From: Gammaproteobacteria bacterium
GTDB taxonomy: Bacteria > Pseudomonadota > Gammaproteobacteria > Pseudomonadales > Azotimanducaceae
Direction: 5' to 3'
Assembly: GCA_026706385.1 (NCBI GenBank)
Contig: JAPOYV010000114.1
Span: 62,001-126,000, forward strand
Length of the DNA stretch: 64,000 bases
Position 1 is the stretch's first letter; every line of letters starts with the position of its first letter. Positions 18,695-27,800 of this stretch are shown here, one piece after another. Under the pieces are notes generated by a model. It had not been told where the DNA came from and made no database searches. It saw nothing but the letters and a program-made list of their open reading frames with translations. Made by a program: the position numbers and the translations under genes.

Positions 18695-19900
18695 TTAAGC
18701 GGCCTGCGCCTTGGCTTCGTCCACCTTGGGCTCTTTCGGTAGACCGAGGGCGCGCTCGCCGATCATGTTCTTCTGGATCTGCGCCGTGCCGCCGCCGATG
18801 ATGAGGCCGAGGTCCAGCATGTAGCGCGCCTGCCAGAAGCCGCCGTCGCGCAGGTACGGACTGCCGTCGTAGAGCAAGCCCAACTCGCCAAGGACGTCGA
18901 TCGCGAGGCCCGCCATCTGATGGTTGAGTTCGCAGCCGTTGAGCTTGACGATCCAGCGCGGCAGCCCCGGCTCCTCGCCCTTGATGTTGTGCGACAGGAC
19001 GCGCATGCCGTTGAACTTCATGGCGAGAATCTGGCCCTGCAGCTTGAGTAGCCGGTCGCGGTAGATCGGATTGTCGATCAGGCGTTCGCCGCCTACGGTC
19101 TCGCGTTGCATGATGTCGACGATCCGGTTGAAGCGGTTCTCCGCCTCGTTCGGATCGCCAAGGCCGCCGCGCTCGTAGCGCAAGGTCGTGTTGGCCACGA
19201 ACCAGCCTTCGCCGCGTTTGCCGATGATCTGATTGGCGGGAACCCGCGCGTCGGTGAAGAAGACCTCGTTGAAGAACGCGTCGCCCGTCATCGTGACGAG
19301 CGGACGTACATCGATCCCCGGCGTGTCCATGGAGAACACGAGGTAGCTGATCCCGTTGTGTTTCGGAGCGTCCGGTTCCGTGCGCACGAGGCAGAACATC
19401 ATGTCGGCGTTCTGCGCACCGGAGGTCCAGATCTTCTGGCCGTTGATGACCCACTCGTCGCCGTCCAGTTCGGCCTTGGTGGACAGCGAGGCCAGGTCGG
19501 ACCCGGACCCTGGTTCCGAATAGCCCTGGCACCACGACATCTCGCCGCGTACCGAAGGCGGCACCAGCCACTGCTTTTGTTCCTCCGTGCCGAGTTCGAG
19601 GACCGTCGGCACCAACCGGTTGTCGCCGGAGTGGCCGGGGGGCACACGCGCCCGTGCGAACTCCTCGGCAATGATCCGGGTCTTCAGGATGTCCGGCTCG
19701 GCACCGTAGCCGCCGTACTCCCGCGGTATCGTGCGCGCGGCGTAGCCGTGCTCGATCAGCAGTTGCTGCCATTCCTTGGCCGAATTCGGTTGGCCGGGGA
19801 TTTCGGGTTTCTGATTGGGTGCCTTGTGCTTGTGCTCGTCGAGGAACGTGCGTACCTCGTCACGAAACTCGCGGTACTCCGGGCTGTACTCCAAGTCCAT
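18695..19900 (-). CDS. acyl-CoA dehydrogenase family protein (large partner)
   Basis: 401 residues from ATG 19900. Landmarks: 'TIPREYGGYGAEPD', 'CQGYSEPGSGSDLASL', 'VINGQKIWTSGAQNADM' and the C-terminal 'LGLIIGGGTAQIQKNMIGER', which matches the FAD-binding end of the family. Oxidises acyl-CoA to enoyl-CoA, passing electrons to ETF. Probably the first gene of a three-gene run with the small dehydrogenase and the PhyH protein. A longer open frame to 19963 has no better start. Confidence 0.92.
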   Translation of the reverse strand: MDLEYSPEYREFRDEVRTFLDEHKHKAPNQKPEIPGQPNSAKEWQQLLIEHGYAARTIPREYGGYGAEPDILKTRIIAEEFARARVPPGHSGDNRLVPTVLELGTEEQKQWLVPPSVRGEMSWCQGYSEPGSGSDLASLSTKAELDGDEWVINGQKIWTSGAQNADMMFCLVRTEPDAPKHNGISYLVFSMDTPGIDVRPLVTMTGDAFFNEVFFTDARVPANQIIGKRGEGWFVANTTLRYERGGLGDPNEAENRFNRIVDIMQRETVGGERLIDNPIYRDRLLKLQGQILAMKFNGMRVLSHNIKGEEPGLPRWIVKLNGCELNHQMAGLAIDVLGELGLLYDGSPYLRDGGFWQARYMLDLGLIIGGGTAQIQKNMIGERALGLPKEPKVDEAKAQAA

Positions 19901-19910
19901 GCCGACCGCC

Positions 19911-20570
19911 TTACTCTGGCTGCGGGACGATGCGGATGTAGGGCTTCGGCGATTGCCAGCCATCGGGATACTTGGCCTTCGCCTCGTCGTCGGAAACCGC
20001 CGGCACGATGATGACGTCGTCGCCGTGTTGCCAGTTGACCGGCGTCGCCACTTGGTGGGAGGCGGTGAGCTGGCAGCTATCGAGCAGGCGCAGCACTTCG
20101 TCGAAGTTGCGCCCCGTGCTCATCGGGTAGGTGAGCATGGCCTTGATGCGCTTGTCGGGACCGATGACGAACACGGAGCGAACCGTGGCGTTGTCTACGG
20201 GCGTGCGGCCCTCTGACGTGTCCCCCGCGTCTTCGGGCAGCATGTCGAAGAGCTTGGCGATCTCTAATGTCGGGTCGCCGATCAACGGGTAGGTGACGGC
20301 GTGCCCTTGCGTCTCCTCGATGTCCTTCATCCACTCCGCATGGTTAGTCACCGGATCGACGGAAAGGCCGAGGATCTGGCAGTTCCGCGCCGCGAAATCG
20401 TCGGCGAGGCCCGCCATGTAGCCGAGTTCGGTCGTGCACACCGGCGTGAAATCCTTCGGGTGCGAGAAGAGAATGGCCCAGCCGTCGCCGATCCAGTCGT
20501 GGAAGCTGATCTCGCCTTGGGTGGTCTGGGCGGTGAAGTCGGGTACTTCGCTGTTGATGCGCAAGGTCAT
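19911..20570 (-). CDS. 1-Cys peroxiredoxin (Prx6 type)
   Basis: 219 residues from ATG 20570, which has a GAGGGAA Shine-Dalgarno. The peroxidatic Cys is in 'HPKDFTPVCTTELG'; the long C-terminal extension 'VNWQHGDDVIIVPAVSDDEA' is typical of Prx6-type enzymes. Reduces hydrogen peroxide and organic peroxides in the cytoplasm. It lies 10 bp upstream of the acyl-CoA dehydrogenase gene, so may be co-transcribed with it. Confidence 0.93.
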   Translation of the reverse strand: MTLRINSEVPDFTAQTTQGEISFHDWIGDGWAILFSHPKDFTPVCTTELGYMAGLADDFAARNCQILGLSVDPVTNHAEWMKDIEETQGHAVTYPLIGDPTLEIAKLFDMLPEDAGDTSEGRTPVDNATVRSVFVIGPDKRIKAMLTYPMSTGRNFDEVLRLLDSCQLTASHQVATPVNWQHGDDVIIVPAVSDDEAKAKYPDGWQSPKPYIRIVPQPE

Positions 20571-20721
20571 GCCGATTCCCTCGATTGCGGTGGACAACGT
20601 GGGAGTGTAACGCCCCAGAGTGACGATATGCGAGACGCGGACGTGCCTGGTCGCCGTCCGCAACACGCCGCGTGGTACGCTCAAGCGCCGTTGACCGAAT
20701 GCACCAGGAGGACTTCGCCCC

Positions 20722-21198
20722 ATGGGTTTCGCTCTTTCATCCATGCAACTCACCAGCTCGGCTTTTGCGACCGGCGGCGCCATCCCGGCGCGGCATACCG
20801 GGGAGGGCGAGGACGTCTCGCCAGCGCTGGCCTGGGCCGACGTCCCGGCCGGGACGCAATCGTTCGCAGTGGTCTGCCACGATCCCGATGCCCCGCTGGT
20901 CACGCCCGGCCACTACGGCTATGTGCACTGGGTGCTCTACAACATTCCCGGGGATGCGACGGGACTTGCGGAGGCTTCCGAGGAGCACACGCAGGGGTTG
21001 AGCGATTTCGGTCGCCCGGGCTACGGCGGCCCGATGCCGCCGGAGGGTCATGGCGTGCACAACTATTTCTTCTGGGTGTTGGCGCTTGACGCGAACCTGG
21101 ACTTGGAGCCGGGCTTGGGCCTTTGGGATCTGCTCGAGCGGATCGAGCCCCACGTCATCGGCATGAACCGCCTGGTGGGCACGTACCAACGCGGGTAG
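20722..21198 (+). CDS. YbhB/YbcL family (PEBP, Raf-kinase-inhibitor-like) protein
   Basis: 158 residues. The phosphatidylethanolamine-binding protein signature is clear: 'PAGTQSFAVVCHDPDAP', 'GYVHWVLYNIPG' and 'HNYFFWVLALD'. Bacterial members are compact cytoplasmic or periplasmic proteins of uncertain function, possibly binding anionic ligands. No signal peptide here. Last gene before the tRNA-Arg. Confidence 0.92.
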   Translation: MGFALSSMQLTSSAFATGGAIPARHTGEGEDVSPALAWADVPAGTQSFAVVCHDPDAPLVTPGHYGYVHWVLYNIPGDATGLAEASEEHTQGLSDFGRPGYGGPMPPEGHGVHNYFFWVLALDANLDLEPGLGLWDLLERIEPHVIGMNRLVGTYQRG

Positions 21199-21261
21199 CC
21201 GCTATCTAGGTGTCGCCGCCAAGTTGGAACCACGGCACGCCGCGTGTATGGTGCGGCGCAC

Positions 21262-21338
21262 GCCCCGGTGGCACAGCAGGATAGCGCGGCCGCCTCCTAA
21301 GCGGCAGGTCCCAGGTTCGAATCCTGGTCGGGGCGCCA
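21262..21338 (+). tRNA. tRNA-Arg (anticodon CCT)
   Basis: Complete 77-nt cloverleaf with encoded CCA. Acceptor GCCCCGG pairs with TCGGGGC (one G-T), anticodon stem GCCGC/GCGGC closes the loop CTCCTAA with anticodon CCT, and the T arm CCAGG-TTCGAAT-CCTGG is perfect. The D stem has one A-C mismatch. It reads AGG codons. It marks the left border of the accessory region; I did not find a second copy of its 3' end in the window. Confidence 0.95.
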
Positions 21339-21778
21339 GACGTTGAATCTCATGGATTCTCGCGGCCTCCCGCTAGTCGTCGGTTTGTGGGCGAGGCTGT
21401 CCGATTGAGGGTCGTTGTGCGTACGGTCGAAAATGGCGGCGCCACCCGGGAAGATGGCACGGTCTGATTCTCGGTTGAGGCGCGGCCAACGTACGGTTTC
21501 ATGCCGCTGTCCACATCGGTTCCGCTACCCGGACTAGGTGTACGACACGGACAGTTCGGACCGGGGTCTCGCGCAGACCATCGTGGGCACGGAGCGTAGC
21601 CTGATCGAACTGACGGGCGGCTGGAGCACGCGGTGTTCGGACTGGAGCTCTTGGCCGTGTCTTTCCCGACCGTGGTTCCTCTACGTAATTCGCAACCCGG
21701 CGTCCTAGCAGCTCCGCACAAAGGACGAACAAAGTCGACTGGCCGTCGACCGACGATTGTCGGGCCGCAGCGCCGCTT
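21339..21778. other. gene-free stretch after tRNA-Arg
   Basis: Short open frames on both strands give arginine-rich, low-complexity translations with no recognisable domain. Probably degraded accessory DNA next to an integration-prone tRNA. I see no promoter, repeat or att duplication. Confidence 0.5.
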
Positions 21779-22498
21779 CTACTGGTCGACGAATCGGAGC
21801 CGGCTGACCAGTAAGCTGCAAGTGATCATCACTTGGATCGCTTCGAGCTTGTCGACGTCGGTGCGCCCATGCGCGATCGGGTTGCGCACGCCCTTGTACA
21901 GGCCCTGAGCTATCATCTTGAGTCCTTGCGTGATGCTCTTTTCGTTGTCCGTGGAACACGGGCTGAACGCAACCTTGTTGGGCTGCACACCGATGACGCG
22001 TTGGATCAGCTTGTCGCCGTCGGTCTGAGACTTGGATAGTCGCCGCAGTTCATTCATTACGACGGCGATTGCTGCTTGGCACGCCAAGGTGTACTGGCGC
22101 TCCTTGACGTGGTCAACACACGCGTCCTTGATGAGCGGGTGGAGGGCGTCGCTCACGCTGGCGTCGAGAGTTAGGGCATCGAGGCGTTCCCGGATGGATG
22201 GTTTGCGACCGTAGGCTTCGACGGCGCGTCGTATGGCGGGGATGTCGTGGAGCTCGATGTCCTCGAAGTCGTGGGGCATCGCGAAACGCGCATGCCGCTG
22301 CAAGTCGTTGGCGCGGTCGGGGTGGAATCCTTCGGGGAACAGGTCACGGACTCGCTGCCAGGCGGAGGTGAAATCCTCGTTGTCATCGAGTTGCCTGAGT
22401 TCGTTGATCTCGAGGTACTGCCGGCACTGCCTCGCCTTCTGGGCGAGGCTGTCTAGACGCGACAGAACTTCGTGCTTCCAGCGGACTAGCGGCGGCAT
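21779..22498 (-). CDS. TIGR02391 (Ymh) family protein with HEPN-like RNPIAH motif
   Basis: 239 residues from ATG 22498. The C-terminal ~120 residues ('LHPLIKDACVDHVKERQYTL', 'DGDKLIQRVIGV', 'KGVRNPIAHGRTD', 'ALLVSRL'-like end) match the Ymh/TIGR02391 family. R-N-P-I-A-H fits the R-x4-H signature of HEPN ribonuclease-type domains. The N-terminal half is helical and unrecognised ('VRDLFPEGFHPDRANDLQRH'). Such proteins occur in mobile and defence regions, as here between a tRNA and transposon debris. The frame extends upstream to 23023 but that part is antisense/out-of-frame to the resolvase remnant. RNase activity is inference. Confidence 0.72.
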   Translation of the reverse strand: MPPLVRWKHEVLSRLDSLAQKARQCRQYLEINELRQLDDNEDFTSAWQRVRDLFPEGFHPDRANDLQRHARFAMPHDFEDIELHDIPAIRRAVEAYGRKPSIRERLDALTLDASVSDALHPLIKDACVDHVKERQYTLACQAAIAVVMNELRRLSKSQTDGDKLIQRVIGVQPNKVAFSPCSTDNEKSITQGLKMIAQGLYKGVRNPIAHGRTDVDKLEAIQVMITCSLLVSRLRFVDQ

Positions 22499-22683
22499 GT
22501 GGTGGATCCGTCGCTCCGAATCGGCGAGTAGCGCGGTCGTGGAGAGTGCCTCGTCACGAGTTCGAACCCGCAGGGCCGTCGGGCGGCGGGTTGCGCTGGG
22601 ACTCCTCGAAGTAGTGTCGCGCTTGGTCGGCGGTGTGCATTCACACGACGGCAGCCTGGTGTCGGTCCAGAAGGCGCGTACCC

Positions 22684-22884
22684 ACGGTCCAGATCGAGCA
22701 CGACCAGGGCGTCGCCGGCGCGGAGGTCGTCGAGGCCGGCGGCGAGCTTCGGCCGGTCGGGGTCCGCCCGCGCGTCGTCCTCGAAGACGCGTTCGCAGCC
22801 TGCGACGTGGAGGGCGTCGAGCTGCCGGTGGAGGTGCTGGCGGGTCTCCGTGGTGGAGACGCGTGCGTAGCCGATGAGGCTTAT
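22684..22884 (-). pseudogene. serine resolvase/invertase N-terminal fragment
   Basis: About 67 residues, 'LIGYARVSTTETRQHLHRQL...LRAGDALVVLDLDR', are the start of a serine recombinase catalytic domain, including the 'YARVS' motif with the catalytic Ser and 'LDLDR' at the place of the usual 'KLDRLGR'. The frame then loses similarity and nothing of the remaining catalytic or DNA-binding domain follows, so it is a remnant. Likely a leftover of a Tn3-type or phage resolvase. Confidence 0.7.
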
Positions 22885-23130
22885 GGAGTTCCTTCCCTGG
22901 ATCGCCACGAAAAAGGTGTCGGATGCCGACCTTACCGCGGATTGATAGTTGCGGGGTTGTCGTGTCATTGGCGGCCGAAAACCCGCACGCTTCCCTGCTG
23001 CAGTCGAGTGTCACGACAAACACCTGTTTTTCGGCAGCGCGTCTGCTGCTTGTGCTCTGCCTTCATGCCACACGTTGAGCCCGTCGGCGGCCTGCCGCTC
23101 GTGGCTCAGGCAATGGCCTCCGGACGCACG

Positions 23131-24120
23131 TCACTTCTCGTCCAACTCGTCCTCCTGCCACATCGTGCCGATCAGCATCGCCAAGTGCTGCCCGAACGGT
23201 TTCTGCGTCACCGAAAGCAGGGGCAAGAGGCTCTGGTCGACGATCGACCTGCCCATGCGCTCTCCCTTCGTCTTGGAGAAGTGCAGTCCGTCGGGACCGA
23301 TCGAGGCGACCAGGAACGAGCTGCCCGCGTTTGGATGAACCATGTCGCAGAATAGATCGTAGGCGACCCCCACGGCAGGTGTCTCCTTCGACCAGGCGTC
23401 GATGCAGCGACCGATTCGTACCTGCCCCGGCAGCGCGCCATAGTCCGTTCGACGATTGCCTCCCCTGTGCCCGCGTCGGCGCTGCGCGTCTGCACTAAGC
23501 TTCGAGTATCGGCGGAGCATGAATGCCCCCCAGTCGAAACCCGTGCCACGCAAGTGCCGGTCGTCAATGTCGATGAGGTTCTTCATGCCGTCTCCGTTGA
23601 GCATCGCCTTGTCGAGAAGCGGCTTGTATTCACGGACGACGTAGTAGCGTAGAAGTGCCGTTGTCTCCAGTAGCGCGCGGCCGCAAAGCGCGTAGACCAG
23701 GAAGTCTCCCCGCTGGAACGACGCCGAGACGCTGTGGCCGCACAGCTCCTCGGTGATCGCCTTGACCTTGCGGGTCGAGACGCCCTGGATGTACATCTCC
23801 GCCAGGGCGCCCACCAGCGCCTGCTCGGAGCGCTGGTAGCGTTCGAACAGCTCGGTTGAGAAGCGTCCTTCGCGGTCGCGGGGGACGCGCAGCTCGAGCT
23901 TGCCGACGCGGGTCACGAGACTGCGCGGATAGTGGCCGGCGCGGTAGCCGAGCCGGTCCGCCGAGCGTTCCCCGGGGGCGGCGGCCAGCGCTCGCGTCAT
24001 CTCCTGCTCCAGGACCTCCTGCAGGAGGTCCTGGAGCAGGAGACGAAGCCGATCCCCGTCGTTCTCGAGAAGGCCTTTCAGTTCTACGACTGCGGATTTA
24101 CGCTTGGCGTTGGTGGTCAT
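23131..24120 (-). pseudogene. IS256-family transposase N-terminus fused in frame to a truncated unknown gene
   Basis: An uninterrupted 329-codon frame from ATG 24120. Residues ~1-134 are IS256/Mutator transposase ('RAGHYPRSLVTRVGKLELRVPRDREG'-type region, 'ALVGALAEMYIQGVSTRKVK', 'ELCGHSVSAS'), but at about nt 23718 the similarity stops: no DDE catalytic region follows. Residues ~135-329 ('FLVYALCGRALLETTALLRY', 'YDLFCDMVHPNAGSS', 'WQEDELDEK') look like the C-terminal part of an unrelated helical protein. Thus an IS inserted into, then deleted with, a resident gene. The product, if made, is a chimera; no transposase activity is expected. Confidence 0.75.
24000..24043. repeat. 44-bp perfect palindrome
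   Basis: Two 22-base arms (left arm TCTCCTGCTCC + AGGACCTCCTG) meet with no spacer, centred between 24021 and 24022. It lies inside the transposase fragment and encodes the segment LLLQDLLQEVLEQE. Perfect palindromes of this size are unstable in wild-type E. coli cells. Confidence 0.9.
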
Positions 24121-24822
24121 CGTCGTGTGCTTCCGATGGTTGTGGTGACTTGAAGAAGCACACCATGACCACCTTCCTTTTGCACACAACTCGGCACACT
24201 ACTCAGCATCCTCGACTAGAGCGCGGTGTCGAAGGCAGCCGCCTCCGAGAAGCGTTCCAGGGCCCGGCGGAGCCGGAGGCCGCAAGGCCGGCAATCAGGA
24301 TCGTTCCCCAACGCCGCACCTGGCGCGACCGGACATCGCTCGCCGCCGGGCAGCGAGCGGGGTGGTTGCGACAGGTTCGAGCGATGCGTCCGCCTTGGCC
24401 GCCCCCCGTTGTCCAATGAGAAATGAGGGTGAACCGACCGATCCGCTAGGCGGTAGGTCGTCGGATGTCCATCTGGTGACGGAAGGATGATCGATGGGCC
24501 TTCGACAGCGGCCAAGCGCTGGCGCTGGGGCGTTGGGTCTCGGATGGGGGGCCGTGGGAAGGCGTCGGCGGCGGGTCCGGGCCCGTCGTCGAGGCGTCGC
24601 GGTCGGCGCAGCGGACCCTTGACGCGCCTCGCGGGAAGTGCCTGTCGGGCAGGGATCGTCGGTCGTTGCACCGCGCTCGCCTATCGAACCCCGAACAAAC
24701 GAGTACCTTGTCGCTCGGGAGGCTGCCTAGTCCCCGGTGCCAAAAAGTGTTGAGCCGGTTCATCACCTTGATTGTCGCCGGACAGTGAGGCATTTTGTGA
24801 GCGGGGGTGGGACCAGATATTC
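24121..24822. other. gene-free stretch between IS256 fragment and large repeat protein
   Basis: Near 24165-24210 the minus strand reads GTGTGCCGAG then TTGTGTGCAAAAGGAAGG, which may be the terminal inverted repeat side of the IS256-type element. The remainder (to 24822) contains only Arg/Pro-rich open frames on both strands without a recognisable domain; I see no RNA gene. Confidence 0.45.
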
Positions 24823-27800
24823 ATGTGTCGGATGCGCGGGAGCCTTGCTGCGGTCACGGCGACCGTGACATTCGCAGTGTGTGTCGCTCACGCTGCCGAC
24901 GATCACGGCGACAACGCGAGGGACGCGACGTTGCTGCCGCTCGGTCAGCCTGTCGCCGGAGAGATTCGAGGGACCGGGGACTACGACGTCTTCCGGGTTG
25001 ATGTGCCGGGCGCCGGCACCCTGCGATTCAGCAGCGTCGGTCCGACCGATGTCGAGGCCTATCTCCGAGATGGCGATGGGAGAGCCCCGAGGATTGCGTC
25101 GGACGACGACAGCGGCCCTGGACTCAACTTCGCCTTCGAGGCGGAACTCGAGCGGGGCGTCGTTTACCTCGTCGTGCACGGCGCCCCCGGAGCCTACGCC
25201 GTCAAGGCACAGCCCGCCGATCCCGGCGACGACCATGGCGACACGCCGGCCGCATCGTCGCCGCTGACACTGCACAGCGATGCGGCGATCCGGCACGTCC
25301 GCCCGAAAATACTCCTTGCATCTACCGGGCACATCGGAGCCGGCGGCGCGGATGTGGACGTTTTTCGCATCGACGTGCCGCGGGACGGCATGCGTGTGAG
25401 CGTGCGCGACGCCGGCGCCATCGACACGGATGCGCGACTGCTTGACACCACCCTCGGCGAGATCGCGGTGGATGCGACCGTCGGCCTGCCCTTCCGGATC
25501 GACAGTCAGCTAGATGAAGGCGCCTACTACCTCGAAGTCCGAGCGCCGGTCGCGGGCAACTACCGGGTGCTCGCCACAGGCGACGGGGCAGCGTGCATCT
25601 GCGCCTGTCCGCCGGCGCCAACGCCAGCGGACCATGGGGGGACCGCCGAGACGGCGACCCTGCTGCCGAACGGCACGCCAATGACCGGTGTCATCGCCGA
25701 CGCCTCGGACACCGACGTCTTCCGGATCGACCTTCCGTCGACCGCCGGACTCCGAGTCGTTGCGGCCGCGGCGGCCCGGACGCGCGGCGAACTGCGCGAC
25801 GAGACAGGGGCGCTTGTGGCAACGGACTACACCGACGGGCCGCCGGGGCTCGCCTTCAGGATGTCCGCAAGCCTCAGCGCCGGCGTGTACTACCTGGCGG
25901 TGACCGGCGAGCCCGGACCGTTCGCGGTTCGGGCGTGGGCGCAGGTATACATACAGCAAACTCGACTGAATCCCTGGGGTTACGACTACGACGACCTACT
26001 GTTGCGGCTATCGGCGCCGCTGCGCCTGTTCACGCCGGATGAAGCCCTGCGCGGACCGCGCGAACTGCGGTCGACCATGGGGTTGATCTCCACGCACCAC
26101 GACACTGACATGTTCCGCATCGACGTGCGGGAAGACGGTACCCGCGTGACGGTCCGCGGCGTCGCGGAGCCGAACCGTTACAGCCGGGAGGAGGCGGGCC
26201 TTTACGGCCGGCTCCTGGACCCGCCGAACGAACTCCTCGCCGTGGATGGCACGAACGGCGAGTTCGGCTTCGAGGCGGAGCTCGATGCCGGCGTCTACTA
26301 CGTCGAACTGCGGGGCCACACGGAATCAGGCGGCGTTTGGATGTCCGGCAGACCAGGAGGCTATCGACTGGTCGCCTACGGCGATTCGCGGCGTCGATGC
26401 GGCGCCCCGATCCGGCCGGCGGCCCCGAGCCGTCTCGCCGCGTCGGCCGGTGACGGGGAGGTCCGGCTCGCATGGACCGCTTCGCCGGACGATGGCGGGG
26501 GCGCGATCCTGCGCCATGAGTACCGGCAGCGCAGCCAGGGCGGCATGTACGGGGAGTGGATCCCCATCCCGGACAGCGCGCCCGCCGGCAGCAATGCGAC
26601 CGGGTTCCGGCTGGCCGGCCTTGTCAACGGCCTGACCCTGCGCTTCGAAGTGCGTGCGGTAAGCGCCGCGGGCGGCGGACTTTTCTCGAACGAGGCGAGA
26701 GCCACGCCATCGCGCATCCGTGTCCTGACACCCGACGTGCTGCCGACGGGACTTTCCGGCTCGGATCGGTACCTGGACTCCGGCGCGTTCGCAGTCCGCC
26801 CGATAGCAGCGGACCTGGACGGCGACGGCGACCTCGACGTGCTCGCCGTTCACACGGACGATGTCGCCTACGGCGACTACGAAGCCGCGAACTACATCGC
26901 CTGGTACGAGAACGACGGCGGCACGTTCGCCGCGGCCCGGCTCATCGAGGAGCTCACGAGGGTAAACCCGGCAGGAGACCCCTTCACCGTCGCCTGGTCG
27001 GTGCAGGTGGCGGACGTGGTCGACGACGGCGACCTCGATGTGTTCGCGAATCGCCCGCTGTTTTCGGGCGGGTGGTACGAGAACCTGGGTGGCGGCGATT
27101 TCTCGTCCCGGCAGAGCGCTCCGTTCAGTATGGCCCAGGCTTTTGCAGACGTTGACGGCGACGGCGACGGCGACGCGGTGGTCTTGCGGGCGGCGGCGTT
27201 CCCGTACGGTCCGGACGAGTCGGCCTCCTACGACGTCGCGTGGTGGGCCAACGAGGGCGACGCCGGCTTTGCGGCGCGGGGCTGGCTGGGCGGGGCGCCC
27301 CAGGTGCCGTTGGTCTATGTGAGCAGCGCGCTGGCGGCGGACTTCGACGGTGATGGCGACCCGGATGTCGTCGCCGGTTACCGTGATGCGATGCTCTGGT
27401 ACGTCAACCACGGCGGCGGGACGTTCTCCTCACCGCGGCGTATTCCCGACAGCGCTGTGGGCTACGGCGCAGGTCTCCATCCAGTGGACATGGACGGGGA
27501 CGGCGACCCGGACTTGCTCGCGGAAGGTCACCTGGGCATCGCGTGGCACGAGAATGCAGGCGACTCCTTCAACAGCCGGACGACGGTCACGACCGAACGC
27601 GCGACGTCGGTGCGCGCCGCGGACCTGGACGGCGACGGCGACATGGATGTCGTTGCCGCGTCGGTACGGGGAGTTCTGCTGTACGAGAACCGGGGATCCG
27701 GCTTCTCGGCCGGCGAGCTGATCTCGGCCCGGGAAGGCATCAAGGCCGTCGATACGGCGGATCTTGACGCGGACGGCGACCCCGACGTGCTCTACGGTCC

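Noticed and set aside
22940..23050. Resolvase res site upstream of the resolvase fragment
   Set aside because: Short inverted pieces (TTGTCGTG/CACGACAA, CCGAAAA) are present, but their order and spacing do not form recognisable res subsites.
21262..24120. Integrase-generated att duplication of the tRNA-Arg 3' end
   Set aside because: No second copy of the tRNA 3' sequence and no tyrosine integrase gene were found in the window.
24216..24671. 151-codon minus-strand frame after the IS256 fragment
   Set aside because: Arg/Pro-rich translation without domain or good start; probably non-coding.
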